DNA from: Bacteroidales bacterium
GTDB taxonomy: Bacteria; Bacteroidota; Bacteroidia; Bacteroidales; UBA932
Assembly (NCBI GenBank): GCA_017429475.1
Contig: JAFROX010000011.1
Location: 1-45,272 of the forward strand
Length of the DNA stretch: 45,272 nucleotides
Direction of reading: 5' to 3'
The position numbers were made by a program, and so were the translations under genes. Below the pieces are notes generated by a model. The model searched no databases and was not told where the DNA came from. It worked only from the letters and a program-made list of their open reading frames with translations. Below are positions 14,860 to 23,667 of this stretch, one piece after another (the first letter of the stretch is position 1; every line of letters begins with the position of its first letter).

Positions 14860-16194
14860 CTAATAGTAGTGATACTTGCTTCTGAATCTGACGATGAAGA
14901 ACCCTGTCAGCAGCAATGCGACCGCTTCAGCCACCAGCACGGCAAGCCATATCCCCTGTATGCCAAGTACTTTGGGCAGGAGCAGCACTGCGCCCACTTC
15001 GCAGACCATCGTGCGGAAGAAGGCGATTCCGGCCGAAACCGGGGCATTGCCGAGGGCGGTGAACAGCGAACTGCCGAAAATGTTGAATCCGCAGATCAGG
15101 AATGAGATGCTGTAAATGCGGAACGCACCGGCAGTCAAGTCGAGGAGCTCTTGGTCGTATCCGACGAAAACCCGTGCAAGAGGATAGGGGAAGAGTTCTG
15201 CGAGTATTGTGACGATGACGGAGAACACTCCGACCATTGCCGCACTCTTGCGCAGCAGGTTCTTCAGCTCGGTATAGTTGCAGGCTCCGTAATGATAGCC
15301 GAAGAGGGGAGCTGTTCCGATGCCGTATCCGATGAAGCACGATATGAAGACGAAGCTGACGTACATCAGGACTCCGTACGCTGCGACTCCGTCCTCGCCG
15401 ATATATCTCATCAGCTGCCAGTTGTACAATGTCATCACCAATGACATCGACACGTTGGAGAGCAGTTCAGAAGATCCGTTGGCAAGCGTATGCAGCAATG
15501 CCTTCCTGTCGTGGGTGAACGGAGTCACCCTGAGCAGGCTGCTGTTGTCCCTGAGGAAATAAACGAGCGGAACGATGCCTCCTATGCACTGGCCTATGAC
15601 GGTGGCTGCGGCAGCTCCTACGACTCCCCAGCGAAGCAGGCCGATGAAAAGTGCATCCAGCACCATATTGGCTATGCCGGCCGCCAGTGTGATGTGGAAG
15701 CCCATCCTGGGTCTCTCGGCGGTCACAAGGAAGGTCTGGAACTCCACCTGCAGCATTGCTATTGGAAGTACGGGAAACATAATGCTTCCGTAAAGCATCG
15801 ACTGCGACAGCAGTTCTCCTTCGACACCCATCCACACCAGCAGCGGCTTGAGCAGCAGGAGTCCCGTGATGGCGATCAGGATTCCGGCGGCGACTGTAAC
15901 CCACAGCAGCATCGAAAACACCTCATTGGCTTTTTTGTCATTCTTCTGCCCGAGGAGCCTCGAAATGATGGCGTTGCCGCCGGTTCCCAGCATAAAGCCG
16001 AGAGTCTGCAGGATCATGAATATCGGCCATATGAGATTGACAGCCGCGAAAGGCACCTTGCCGGCAAAGTTCGACACGAACACCCCGTCCACCACACCGT
16101 AGAGTGAAGTGAACACCATCATTCCAATCGACGGCAAGGTAAACCGTATCAGTTTGCCGTAGGTGAAATGGTCTGAGAGATGTATCTGAGACAT
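14860..16194 (-). CDS. MATE-family multidrug/metabolite exporter
   Basis: The 444-residue integral membrane protein has about 12 hydrophobic segments in two similar halves, as in MatE/NorM transporters. These export cationic drugs or metabolites in exchange for Na+ or H+. Helix 1 begins LIRFTLPSIGMMVFTSLYGVVDGVFVS, matching the MATE start (P..i.....y..vD..fvg); SRLLGQKNDKKANEVF is the conserved loop after helix 2. The substrate is unknown. It sits between glycosidase genes but has no evident mechanistic link to them. A weak -7-like TATATTCG lies at 16217-16224 on the minus strand. Confidence 0.9.
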   Translation of the reverse strand: MSQIHLSDHFTYGKLIRFTLPSIGMMVFTSLYGVVDGVFVSNFAGKVPFAAVNLIWPIFMILQTLGFMLGTGGNAIISRLLGQKNDKKANEVFSMLLWVTVAAGILIAITGLLLLKPLLVWMGVEGELLSQSMLYGSIMFPVLPIAMLQVEFQTFLVTAERPRMGFHITLAAGIANMVLDALFIGLLRWGVVGAAAATVIGQCIGGIVPLVYFLRDNSSLLRVTPFTHDRKALLHTLANGSSELLSNVSMSLVMTLYNWQLMRYIGEDGVAAYGVLMYVSFVFISCFIGYGIGTAPLFGYHYGACNYTELKNLLRKSAAMVGVFSVIVTILAELFPYPLARVFVGYDQELLDLTAGAFRIYSISFLICGFNIFGSSLFTALGNAPVSAGIAFFRTMVCEVGAVLLLPKVLGIQGIWLAVLVAEAVALLLTGFFIVRFRSKYHYY

Positions 16195-16239
16195 GCGGAC
16201 TGAGATTTTCAGGCCGCGAATATAGTGCTTTTTGGATAA

Positions 16240-18834
16240 CTATTCGATTATCCGCAGAGGGATGATCCTCACCGCGCCGTTGAGTCCGGAGGGGACGGGG
16301 GCCCACCAGTCATATTTGGTGTGCTGGTAGTTGAGGTCCACCAGGTTGATCTCCTTGAACTTGCGCCATTCCACCCCTTTCCGGTCAAGATCGGCTATAC
16401 GGTTGGCAGGAAGGTTTGTCACGTCGATTTCGATAGTGTTTTCTCCTTTCCGGAGCCATTGGCCTATCCTCAGGGTGAAAGGCACTGCCCACACGGTCCC
16501 GGCTTCTTCACCGTTGATTCTCACGACAGCGCTTTCGCGCACGTCGCCCAGGTCGAGCAACCATTCGTCAGCTGCGTCAGCATCAATCGTGAAGGTGTTC
16601 GAGTACCGTCCGGTGGCCATAGTGACTTTCGCCGCAGGAACTGGCAAATCTGTCCACGAGCCTGGCTTGTCGATGCTGAATGTGCCCTCTACGGCAGGCT
16701 CGCTTGCCGTGAAAGTCAGTTTCCACCCTCTGTCAAGCTCAACCGGCTGTGTTTTCGAGTCCTTCTCGTAATACTTCCATTCTTCAGTATCTGCAAGAGT
16801 GTGGTCGAAAGTCTGGATGATGACGCTTTCTCCCGAACGAAGCTGAAGGAACACCTCGGTGTAGCCGTCTGCGGTCTTGAAAGGCACTCGGCCTTTTTTT
16901 GCAGTCATCGGGTCGAAGAGCATCACATCTTCGGCGGGAACGGCCAGTTTCACCCAGCCTTCATATCCGTCGTGCTGGAGTACGGAAATGAAATAGTGAT
17001 GGCCGTCATCGTTGGAACGGCGGATGAAGCTGAGACCAAGATTGCCCATTTCTTCAGAGAGAATGCCGCACAGGGCTATGGCGGAAGCATAGTCACTGCC
17101 GGTTATTATCCTTCCCCTGTGATACTTTGATGCGGCTGACTGACCGTCGGAGAGGACAGGGAGTTTGCGGATAATCCTTGCCAGTTTTTTCTCGCGCTTC
17201 TCAAGCTTACCGTAGCCGGGAACGGTCTGCGGATAGCCGCCTACGAATACGACCGTGGCCCCTTTCCTTGCCAGTTTCTCTATCCGTGCCATCACATCTA
17301 CAGGGATGTGTCTCACCTGAGGTATGACCAGCGCCTTGTATTCGGTGCCTGCCGAAACCACCTTGCCTCGCACTACCCTGCATTGCTTTAGATACCGGTC
17401 AGAAATATAGTCCGTATCGTGCCCGATGGCAAGGATGTCCTCCACAGCCTTCTTGAAGGCGGGGGTATACCCGGCGGTCTTTTGCTGTTCGAATGCAAGA
17501 TATGTCCCGGGCACGTCATTCCAGACGTCGTAGATAGGGTAGTATGTCAGCAGGTCGTTGTCGGGCTTTCCCATCTGCAGGAAGGACTGGCAGCGGGTGA
17601 TGTAGTCAAACATTGCAGAAGCATCCTTCCAGATGGAATTGGTAGGAGACATATCGATGCTTGCATAGAATTTCCAGCCCGGCCACGGGTCGTCAACTGG
17701 AGAATAAGCAGTGCCGTGGAAGAATACGTGGTTCACTCCGGAAAGGAAGAGAAGGTCGATGTCCGGCTTGCACTGCGACAGCGAGGTTCGGAAATGTTCC
17801 GTCAGCCAGGTCATGCTCTCCGAAGATACAAGGGACTTGCCCGTTACGTGGGCGGCGGAAGAAGAGTACTTCATAAAGGTGCGGTCGCACTGGTTCTCCT
17901 TGACCAGCGAATCCACCCTGAGGCCGTCGATGCCGAAGAACGACAGGCCGAATCCTTCGCATTCGGGTATGTCCACAGCCGCATAGATATCCAGAAGGTT
18001 GGCGGGAGAGCCGTGCGCCTGGTTGCGGGTTTTTGAGCCCATCTCGTGAGCCCAGGCTGTCCACTGCTCCGTGAAGTTCTCGAGCAGAAGGTCGCTCATC
18101 GTCTCCCGGTAGTCGCTCACTATGCGTGAAGTGACGTCATCCCGTTCTTCGCTGTAAAACTCTGTCAGGTGGTCCTCCAGCCTGTACCCGCGCCTGCGTG
18201 CGAACTCGTCGAACATCGCTGGAGTCCAGTCGGCACCGTATACTTCATACGAGTCGTTGAAGAAATTGAAAGGAACCCTCGCTCCGCTCTCCCTGAACGC
18301 CTGTGTAAACTTGTCCAGATAATGTTTGACGGCAGTCCTGTTGAAATGGTCGATGACAAGGCCTTCTCCGCCGGGGGCTGCCCGTTTCACCATCTGTCCG
18401 GTCTTGCCGGCTGTGACGGTGATCTTTTGCTGGTCATCGGGGGATGTTTGAACGACTGCTTTCGTCGCAGCCTCTTCCTCAGTGACCTCGGGGCCGCCGA
18501 AGGGCCATCCGGTGCCCGTGTTCATATCTATGCGGATTCCGACCCGGTCTCCGATTGCGTTGCATACCTGCAGTACGTGCATCCATTCGGGCGAGAGGAA
18601 GTCGATGTCCTCAGCCTCGTTGCCCTGCACTCCGTAGATCGGCGTTATCTCAAGCTCGGTTATGCCTGCGGCGGCATATTCGCTCATCAGGGCGTCGAGA
18701 TTGACAGAATCTACGGCGCTTCCCAGCCACCACCAGCGGGATGCAGGGTGCATCTCGGGCTTGACGGCAGGCCAGTCCTGAGCGCAGACGACTACCGAAG
18801 CGCATAGCAGAAGTAATGAGGACAGGAATTTCAT
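16240..18834 (-). CDS. GH106-like alpha-L-rhamnosidase
   Basis: The start at ATG 18834 gives 864 residues with signal peptide MKFLSSLLLLCASVVVCAQ; an ATG 39 nt further upstream would place extra residues before the signal. The N-terminal part has the GH106 opening PEMHPASRWWWLGSAVD, then a TIM-barrel with ITELEITPIYG, RIDMNTGTGWPFGGPEV, FNFFNDSYEVYGADW and VSSESMTWLTEHFR. The C-terminal part (about 700-864) is a beta-sandwich with WLLDLGDVRESAVVRINGEEAGTVW, as in GH2/GH106 jelly-roll domains. GH106 enzymes release alpha-L-rhamnose from pectic or other glycans. It is periplasmic or secreted. Assignment at family level is confident. Confidence 0.88.
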   Translation of the reverse strand: MKFLSSLLLLCASVVVCAQDWPAVKPEMHPASRWWWLGSAVDSVNLDALMSEYAAAGITELEITPIYGVQGNEAEDIDFLSPEWMHVLQVCNAIGDRVGIRIDMNTGTGWPFGGPEVTEEEAATKAVVQTSPDDQQKITVTAGKTGQMVKRAAPGGEGLVIDHFNRTAVKHYLDKFTQAFRESGARVPFNFFNDSYEVYGADWTPAMFDEFARRRGYRLEDHLTEFYSEERDDVTSRIVSDYRETMSDLLLENFTEQWTAWAHEMGSKTRNQAHGSPANLLDIYAAVDIPECEGFGLSFFGIDGLRVDSLVKENQCDRTFMKYSSSAAHVTGKSLVSSESMTWLTEHFRTSLSQCKPDIDLLFLSGVNHVFFHGTAYSPVDDPWPGWKFYASIDMSPTNSIWKDASAMFDYITRCQSFLQMGKPDNDLLTYYPIYDVWNDVPGTYLAFEQQKTAGYTPAFKKAVEDILAIGHDTDYISDRYLKQCRVVRGKVVSAGTEYKALVIPQVRHIPVDVMARIEKLARKGATVVFVGGYPQTVPGYGKLEKREKKLARIIRKLPVLSDGQSAASKYHRGRIITGSDYASAIALCGILSEEMGNLGLSFIRRSNDDGHHYFISVLQHDGYEGWVKLAVPAEDVMLFDPMTAKKGRVPFKTADGYTEVFLQLRSGESVIIQTFDHTLADTEEWKYYEKDSKTQPVELDRGWKLTFTASEPAVEGTFSIDKPGSWTDLPVPAAKVTMATGRYSNTFTIDADAADEWLLDLGDVRESAVVRINGEEAGTVWAVPFTLRIGQWLRKGENTIEIDVTNLPANRIADLDRKGVEWRKFKEINLVDLNYQHTKYDWWAPVPSGLNGAVRIIPLRIIE

Positions 18835-18840
18835 ATATAA

Positions 18841-18848
18841 CAAAGATA
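18841..18848 (-). promoter_or_regulatory. -7 promoter element for GH106, fused to the upstream terminator tail
   Basis: On the minus strand this reads TATCTTTG, an exact TAnnTTTG match, only 6 nt before the ATG at 18834. It begins within the T-rich tail of the GH3 terminator (18857-18886). The transcript would be leaderless or nearly so. There is no clear -33 element. Confidence 0.5.
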
Positions 18849-18856
18849 AAAAGAAA

Positions 18857-18886
18857 AGTCCTGTCTGCTTCACGGCAGACAGGACT
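18857..18886 (-). terminator. Rho-independent terminator of the GH3 gene
   Basis: A perfect 12-bp stem (AGTCCTGTCTGC with GCAGACAGGACT, 6-nt loop) is followed on the minus strand by TTTCTTTTTATC. It lies 22 nt after the GH3 stop. Confidence 0.88.
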
Positions 18887-18908
18887 ATATTCTTCGAAAA
18901 ATGTAAGA

Positions 18909-21245
18909 CTATTTTACTGAAATCTCAGCAAGGGTCTTGGTAGGGGCGAGCACGTTGTTTACTTTCCAGGTCTGTGCTTTCTTGAGGTTGTAAACGGCTT
19001 TTGCGCGTACATCCTTGATAGAAGCTGAGAAGGCTACGGTATAGTTGCCGGCAGCGGCTTCCCACTGTGACTTGGCCTCGTTGAATGAAGCGAGAGAGTA
19101 GTTGTCAACGGTCATTGTGACGGTCTGGCTCTCACCGGGTGCGAGTTCGCGGGTCTTTGCGAATGCCTTGAGCTCTTTAGCGGGTTTGTCAAGGCCTCCT
19201 GCAGGTGCGGTTACATAGAGCTGTACGGCTTCGCGGCCGGCAACCTTACCGGTGTTCTTCACGGTGATGGTAGCGGTGAAACCGTTTGCAGTAGCCTTCA
19301 CTACGGGCTTGCTGTACTCGAAAGTAGTGTATGAAAGACCGAAGCCGAACGGATAAGAAACATCAATTCCTGCTGTCTCAAAGAAGCGGTAACCTACCCA
19401 GATGCCTTCGTTATAGTCGGTATAATCTACGTCCTTGACGGGCTGAGGCTGCTGGTTGCCTCTTCCGAATGCGTTGGCAGGCTGTGCGTTGCGGGTATAG
19501 TTGTAAGGGAAGTTGAAAGAAGACGGGCTGTCGAAGAAGTTCAGCGGGAAAGTGGTGGCAATCTTGCCTGAAGGGTTGGCCTTTCCGCAGAGTACGTCAG
19601 CGATAGAAGCACCGGCTTCCATACCGGGCTGCCATGCGAGCAGGATGGCATCGGGCATATGTTTCCATGAAGCGGTCTCGATCACACCGCCGATGTTGAG
19701 CACGACGATGACTTTCTTGCCTGCAGCGTGGAAACTGTTGCAGAGAGCCTCGATGTTCTGGCGCTCGGCATCTGTGAGAGCCCAGTCGCCGGCAACAGCT
19801 TTGCGGTCTGCGCCTTCACCTGAGTTGCGGCCGATGGTGATGACTGCTACGTCGCTGTTTGCAACTTCGCGGGTCACGTAATTCTCAGGAACTTCCATTT
19901 CTGCCAGAGGAGCGCGGCCCCACATTCCGCCGCCACCTGCGGTGCGCAGCTGGAGTGCGTTCTGGAAGTCTACATATTTGGCATAGAGGTTGGCGAGGTC
20001 TGCGTCAACTTTGAAACCGTCCATCTCGAGACCTTCCTTGAGGCTTCGGACATATTTTTTGTTGACAGCTCCCGAACCGGTACCGCCGGGGATCATATCG
20101 TATGAAGTCAGACCAAAGAGGGCTACGGTCTCAGTGCCTTTGAGAGGCAGGGCGCCATTGTCGTTCTTGAGGAGGACCATGGTTTGCGGAGCGGCTTTGC
20201 GTACGAGCGCCTCGTGCGCTGCAAGGTCAGGCTTGTTTGAGAACTTGTAGCCTGCAAAGCGGGGAGTGCGTACGATGTACTCGAGCATGTTGCGTACGTT
20301 GCGGTCGAGGTCGGCCTGTGAGATTGTGCCGTCCTGAACGCCCTTGACGATGCGCTCGATCTCATTCTCTGCACCGGGTTCCATCAGGTCATTCTGTGCG
20401 ATGACAGCTTTCACAGTACCTTCCTTGTTGCCCCAGTCAGTCATTACGATTCCGTCGAAACCCCATTCATCGCGGAGGACGGTGGTGAGAAGTTCGCGGT
20501 TCTGCTGGGTGAACTGGCCGTTCATCTGGTTGTAAGATGACATCACGGTCCAGGGCTTGCCTTCCTTCACTGCGATTTCGAAGTTCTTCAGGTAGATCTC
20601 GCGGAGAGCCCTCTGACCGATGATGGCATCGTTCATATTACGGTTGGTCTCCTGGTTGTTGGCCATGAAGTGTTTGATTGAAGTGCCGACACCGTTGCTC
20701 TGGATGCCGCGTACATATGCAGCAGCCATCTTGCCGCTTACCAGCGGATCTTCTGAGAAATACTCGAAGTTACGGCCGCAGAGGATACTGCGGTGGATGT
20801 TCATGCCGGGAGCAAGGAGCACGTCGACACCATATTCTCTCACCTCATTTCCCATAGCTGTGGTAAGTTCCTCTACCAGGGCGATGTCCCAGCTGGAGGC
20901 CATTGATGTTCCTACAGGGAATGCTGTGCAGTAGAAAGTCTCGGTAGTGCCTTCACGGGTAGGGCTGATACGGAGACCGGCAGGGCCGTCGGCAAGAACT
21001 GTGGCGGGAATGCCGAGGCGGTCGATGGCGCGTGTGCGGCCTGCAGCACCCTGAACGAGTGAAGTGGTGCCGGATGTGACGCCGTTTACGATTGCGGCGC
21101 GGCCTCCGCCGACCAGCAGGGTGGCTTTCTCCTGCAAGGTCATAGCCTTGAGGACTTCGTCAATGTTGTCCTTGGTCAGTTTGGGCTGAGCAAAGACAGT
21201 GGCAGTTGTAAGAAGGGCAGCTGCGAATAATAGTATTTTCTTCAT
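18909..21245 (-). CDS. GH3 family beta-glycosidase
   Basis: The 778-residue protein has signal peptide MKKILLFAAALLTTATVFAQ. Domain 1 is a TIM-barrel-like fold with KHFMANNQET at 191-200 and the nucleophile in IVMTDWGN (D270). An alpha/beta sandwich follows, with GRNSGEGADR supplying the likely acid/base region. The C-terminal FnIII-like domain includes FGFGLSYTTFEYS and GREAVQLYVTAP. The layout matches periplasmic BglX-type beta-glucosidases and beta-xylosidases. The exact sugar is unknown. It has its own terminator, so it is probably monocistronic. The upstream minus strand holds TATCTTTA, a near match to the -7 consensus. Confidence 0.92.
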   Translation of the reverse strand: MKKILLFAAALLTTATVFAQPKLTKDNIDEVLKAMTLQEKATLLVGGGRAAIVNGVTSGTTSLVQGAAGRTRAIDRLGIPATVLADGPAGLRISPTREGTTETFYCTAFPVGTSMASSWDIALVEELTTAMGNEVREYGVDVLLAPGMNIHRSILCGRNFEYFSEDPLVSGKMAAAYVRGIQSNGVGTSIKHFMANNQETNRNMNDAIIGQRALREIYLKNFEIAVKEGKPWTVMSSYNQMNGQFTQQNRELLTTVLRDEWGFDGIVMTDWGNKEGTVKAVIAQNDLMEPGAENEIERIVKGVQDGTISQADLDRNVRNMLEYIVRTPRFAGYKFSNKPDLAAHEALVRKAAPQTMVLLKNDNGALPLKGTETVALFGLTSYDMIPGGTGSGAVNKKYVRSLKEGLEMDGFKVDADLANLYAKYVDFQNALQLRTAGGGGMWGRAPLAEMEVPENYVTREVANSDVAVITIGRNSGEGADRKAVAGDWALTDAERQNIEALCNSFHAAGKKVIVVLNIGGVIETASWKHMPDAILLAWQPGMEAGASIADVLCGKANPSGKIATTFPLNFFDSPSSFNFPYNYTRNAQPANAFGRGNQQPQPVKDVDYTDYNEGIWVGYRFFETAGIDVSYPFGFGLSYTTFEYSKPVVKATANGFTATITVKNTGKVAGREAVQLYVTAPAGGLDKPAKELKAFAKTRELAPGESQTVTMTVDNYSLASFNEAKSQWEAAAGNYTVAFSASIKDVRAKAVYNLKKAQTWKVNNVLAPTKTLAEISVK

Positions 21246-21301
21246 TATTGTGGGATTATTGATATAGTTTTTTCAACTTATAAAGATATGCAATAATTAT
21301 A

Positions 21302-21309
21302 TAAATTTG
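21302..21309 (+). promoter_or_regulatory. -7 promoter element for the GH5-like gene
   Basis: TAAATTTG matches TAnnTTTG exactly and lies 23 nt before ATG 21333, giving a short leader. No clear -33 element is seen. Confidence 0.45.
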
Positions 21310-21332
21310 TAAAAGCCCTTATCTCCTATACT

Positions 21333-22535
21333 ATGAAATCCTTCAAATTTTTTATTCTTGCCATAGCCGGCATTGCCGCCGTGGCAGCCTGCAGCACTCC
21401 TGCGCCCAAGACTGACAAATATGCCGTCGACTGCACACAGATCCGCGGTTTCAACTATACTCCCGCTTATGTGGCCGAGCCCAGGCACCATATCGACACC
21501 TGGGTGAACTACGATCCTGAAGAGACTGCGTTCAACCTCGACCTTGCCCAGGGGCTGAAACTGAATATGGCCCGAGTGTTCGTTCCCTACCAGTGTTTCA
21601 CCGAACTTGGCGACGAACTGACACCAAGACTTCAGGATTTTGCGCGCCAATGCAACGAACGCGGTATCGGAATGGTGCCTGTTGTCGGAAGCGGCCGCTG
21701 GACCCGGGACACGACTCTTAGAAGCCAGGCCCGCGAATGGGTGGAATTCCTTGTCTCCGCACTGAAGGACGAGCCTAATCTGATGATGTGGGACCTGATG
21801 AACGAGCCGGACCTCAACAGGCGGATGAAGGAGAGCAACTTCGAGAACTGCAAGCTTATGTACGGTCTCTTCAAGGAGTTGGATCCCGCCACTCCTCTGA
21901 CCATCGGAATGGAGAAGGTATCGTGTATGATCGAAATGGCCGACTATGCCGACATCCTGCAGTTCCACAACTATTCTGAGACGCGCGATGAAGTTCGCGA
22001 CACAATTGCCCGCGCCCAGGCTTTCGCCGACAAGGTGGGCAAGAAGGTTTTCAATGGCGAGATGGGCTGCGTGGCCCGCGCCAATCCCTATGACGTCACG
22101 CTTGAAGAGCATATGAAAGCCGGAATGGGCTGGTGCATCTGGGAACTTATGATCGTCGAGAAAGGCTGGGGTACTGTCCACGGCGTCTTCTATGGTGACG
22201 GAACTGTCCGCGATCCGTCCATTCCTGCGGCTATCCTCGGCTATTTCCGCAACCGCAGCAATCCTTTCCCTGAGTTCCCGGACCGTGAGGACAAGATCGG
22301 CAGCGTGCTCAGTCGTACCGAAGCCTGGAAGAAGGCAGGAGGGAAGGACTTCGAGGAGGGTATCCACATCGCCGAAGTCGGTGCCAATATGCTCGAGTCA
22401 GCTCAGCTGGCTCCGATGCACGACGCTCCTAACGCGCAGGTTGAACGCGTCCGCAAGAGTCAGGACCTGAAAGAGCTCAGAGCCCTGCTCGACAGACAGT
22501 ACGCCCTGCTGAAGCCCTATAAGAAAGCACAATAG
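21333..22535 (+). CDS. Clan GH-A (GH5-like) glycoside hydrolase lipoprotein
   Basis: The 400-residue protein has a lipoprotein signal ending AAVAAC (Cys20). The (beta/alpha)8 barrel shows the clan GH-A pair: acid/base Glu158 in MWDLMNEPD and likely nucleophile Glu243 in VFNGEMGC. RGFNYTP near residue 38 and HNYS near 212 are further GH5/GH2-type signatures. It resembles cellulase-like or mannanase-like GH5 proteins, and the substrate cannot be named from sequence. The barrel seems to end near residue 325, and the rest is a helical tail. The next gene starts 7 nt later on the same strand. Confidence 0.85.
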   Translation: MKSFKFFILAIAGIAAVAACSTPAPKTDKYAVDCTQIRGFNYTPAYVAEPRHHIDTWVNYDPEETAFNLDLAQGLKLNMARVFVPYQCFTELGDELTPRLQDFARQCNERGIGMVPVVGSGRWTRDTTLRSQAREWVEFLVSALKDEPNLMMWDLMNEPDLNRRMKESNFENCKLMYGLFKELDPATPLTIGMEKVSCMIEMADYADILQFHNYSETRDEVRDTIARAQAFADKVGKKVFNGEMGCVARANPYDVTLEEHMKAGMGWCIWELMIVEKGWGTVHGVFYGDGTVRDPSIPAAILGYFRNRSNPFPEFPDREDKIGSVLSRTEAWKKAGGKDFEEGIHIAEVGANMLESAQLAPMHDAPNAQVERVRKSQDLKELRALLDRQYALLKPYKKAQ

Positions 22536-22542
22536 CCGTCCG

Positions 22543-22998
22543 GTGAGATTCAAACATACAGACAGACCCGGATTCTGGTTCGGCTTCATCGATTTCTTCA
22601 CGGCCGGAATGTTCTTCCTGTTCTATATGCCGTTGTGCGGACTGCAAGATGAACTGGATTGCATTCTCGGTCGCAGAACTCAGCGTTATTGGGTGGCCTA
22701 CCTGCTCGGAATTCCTACGCTGTTCATCTATCCTTTGATATGGATGGCAAGAATAGCCGAAGAACTTAAGGCAATAGCGATAGGGAAGGGCATCGAAGGT
22801 CCATATACTTCCTGGTTGCATATGTTCGGATGGAACACCCTCGGCCTGCTGCTGATGGGCCCCGCCATCGCCACCAAGCGCTTCTTCGACACCCTGAACC
22901 GTATCGAGCGAAATATGAATGCGGAGGCTGCGGCTGATACTGGGAATGGCGCAGGGCAAGCGGCTTGGAGGGCTCAAAGACGCTCGGGCGGCGTCTAG
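22543..22998 (+). CDS. Small membrane protein, DUF4234-like
   Basis: The 151-residue frame starts with GTG 7 nt after the GH5-like stop. Three or four hydrophobic segments are visible (FWFGFIDFFTAGMFFLFYMPLCGL, YWVAYLLGIPTLFIYPLIW, WNTLGLLLMGPAIATKRFF). The pattern of short cytoplasmic start, paired helices and final FFDTLNRIERNMN resembles DUF4234 proteins, whose function is unknown. The last 25 or so residues run into palindrome-rich DNA, look unlike protein and may have replaced an earlier stop. It is probably co-transcribed with the GH5-like gene, but no shared function is apparent. Confidence 0.65.
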   Translation: MRFKHTDRPGFWFGFIDFFTAGMFFLFYMPLCGLQDELDCILGRRTQRYWVAYLLGIPTLFIYPLIWMARIAEELKAIAIGKGIEGPYTSWLHMFGWNTLGLLLMGPAIATKRFFDTLNRIERNMNAEAAADTGNGAGQAAWRAQRRSGGV

Positions 22999-23252
22999 CG
23001 CTGCGTCCGCCTGTCGCGACGAACTCGCCCTTATCGTCTGCATCTTTCGTTGTCGGCAGATTATTGTCCGCTAACGCGGCCAAATCTGCCTCCACCTCAA
23101 TCTGCGCCGAACGTGGCTCAGACAGCGTCGCTCCCGGGCGGCGGACTCCGCTCAGACGCTTTCTCGTCCTCGCGCCAGTGCCCTTTACGCCGCTGCCCTG
23201 ACGCCAAACGCCCAGCCGCTTCTGGATGTCCCTGTAATTATGCTCATTTCCG

Positions 23253-23390
23253 CCAAAGTGTGGAAGGCTGAACCCTTCTATAGGTATCTGCAGGGCCTTT
23301 GTTCCTTCCACACTGGCCTTAGTACGGGCACTGTGGAAGGACAACCGGCCTCCTACGCTTTCTGGGCCACATTATGCTTCCACACTTTGG
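23253..23390. repeat. Nested inverted-repeat element (138 nt)
   Basis: The outer arms CCAAAGTGTGGAAG (23253-23266) and CTTCCACACTTTGG (23377-23390) are perfect 14-nt inverted repeats. Inside them, CCTTCCACA (23304-23312) and TGTGGAAGG (23332-23340) form a second inverted pair built from the same core. The arms can fold as one long hairpin or as two smaller ones. Its size and terminal repeats resemble a MITE. No target-site duplication was recognised. Confidence 0.7.
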
Positions 23391-23433
23391 TGAAAAACAC
23401 CAGGATCGGCTTCGCCCATAGCGCATTCTCAGC

Positions 23434-23474
23434 GTGCAAGGTCTGTCGCAATTTTGCAGACCTTGTACATTTCG
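23434..23474 (-). repeat. 41-nt palindromic repeat, copy 2 (inverted)
   Basis: This is the exact reverse complement of 562-602. Directly after it, CACCCGGGTTCTG (23475-23487) is the reverse complement of 377-389. In the left-hand copy these two blocks are 172 nt apart, so the two loci share modules with one insertion or deletion between them. Confidence 0.82.
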
Positions 23475-23552
23475 CACCCGGGTTCTGTGAAGCGGTGGGG
23501 GAATGGTTACGGGGGTATTATCGCGAAATAAAAAAGAGGAAGGGACACAATT

Positions 23553-23569
23553 GGTTCCCTGAGGGAACC
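23553..23569. repeat. Short perfect hairpin
   Basis: GGTTCCC and GGGAACC flank a 3-nt loop. A second one, GGATGC-TTT-GCATCC, lies at 23594-23608. Neither has a T-run, so they are not ordinary terminators. They continue the palindromic character of the gap. Confidence 0.55.
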
Positions 23570-23611
23570 TTTAAAGGAGGGGTCAGAAAAGGAGGATGCT
23601 TTGCATCCGAC

Positions 23612-23667
23612 GCACCCACAAAAATAAAAAACCGATGGGCGACCATCGGTTTTATTTTTGTGGGTGC
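23612..23667 (-). terminator. Terminator of tRNA-His, stem extending into the tRNA 3' end
   Basis: The core stem ACCGATGG/CCATCGGT (loop GCGA) is flanked by A/T runs on both sides, so it can terminate in both directions. Pairing continues outward: 23612-23638 and 23643-23667 form a 25-bp inverted repeat with a 2-nt bulge. Its right arm includes the last 5 nt of tRNA-His. Confidence 0.85.

Larger units (their letters stand above)
22999..23552. repeat. Palindrome-rich intergenic region
   Basis: No convincing gene lies between the DUF4234-like frame and tRNA-His. The stretch has stacked inverted repeats, including GGCAGATT/AATCTGCC around 23055-23095. It also holds a nested set based on GTGTGGAAG (23253-23390) and an inverted copy of the 41-nt element (23434-23474). 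A minus-strand open frame (22766-23344) crosses the region, but it is antisense to the DUF4234-like gene and is not called. Confidence 0.7.

Noticed and set aside
21297-22367. 356-residue minus-strand frame opposite the GH5-like gene
   Set aside because: The plus strand encodes a lipoprotein signal and both catalytic glutamates. The minus frame shows no domain pattern.
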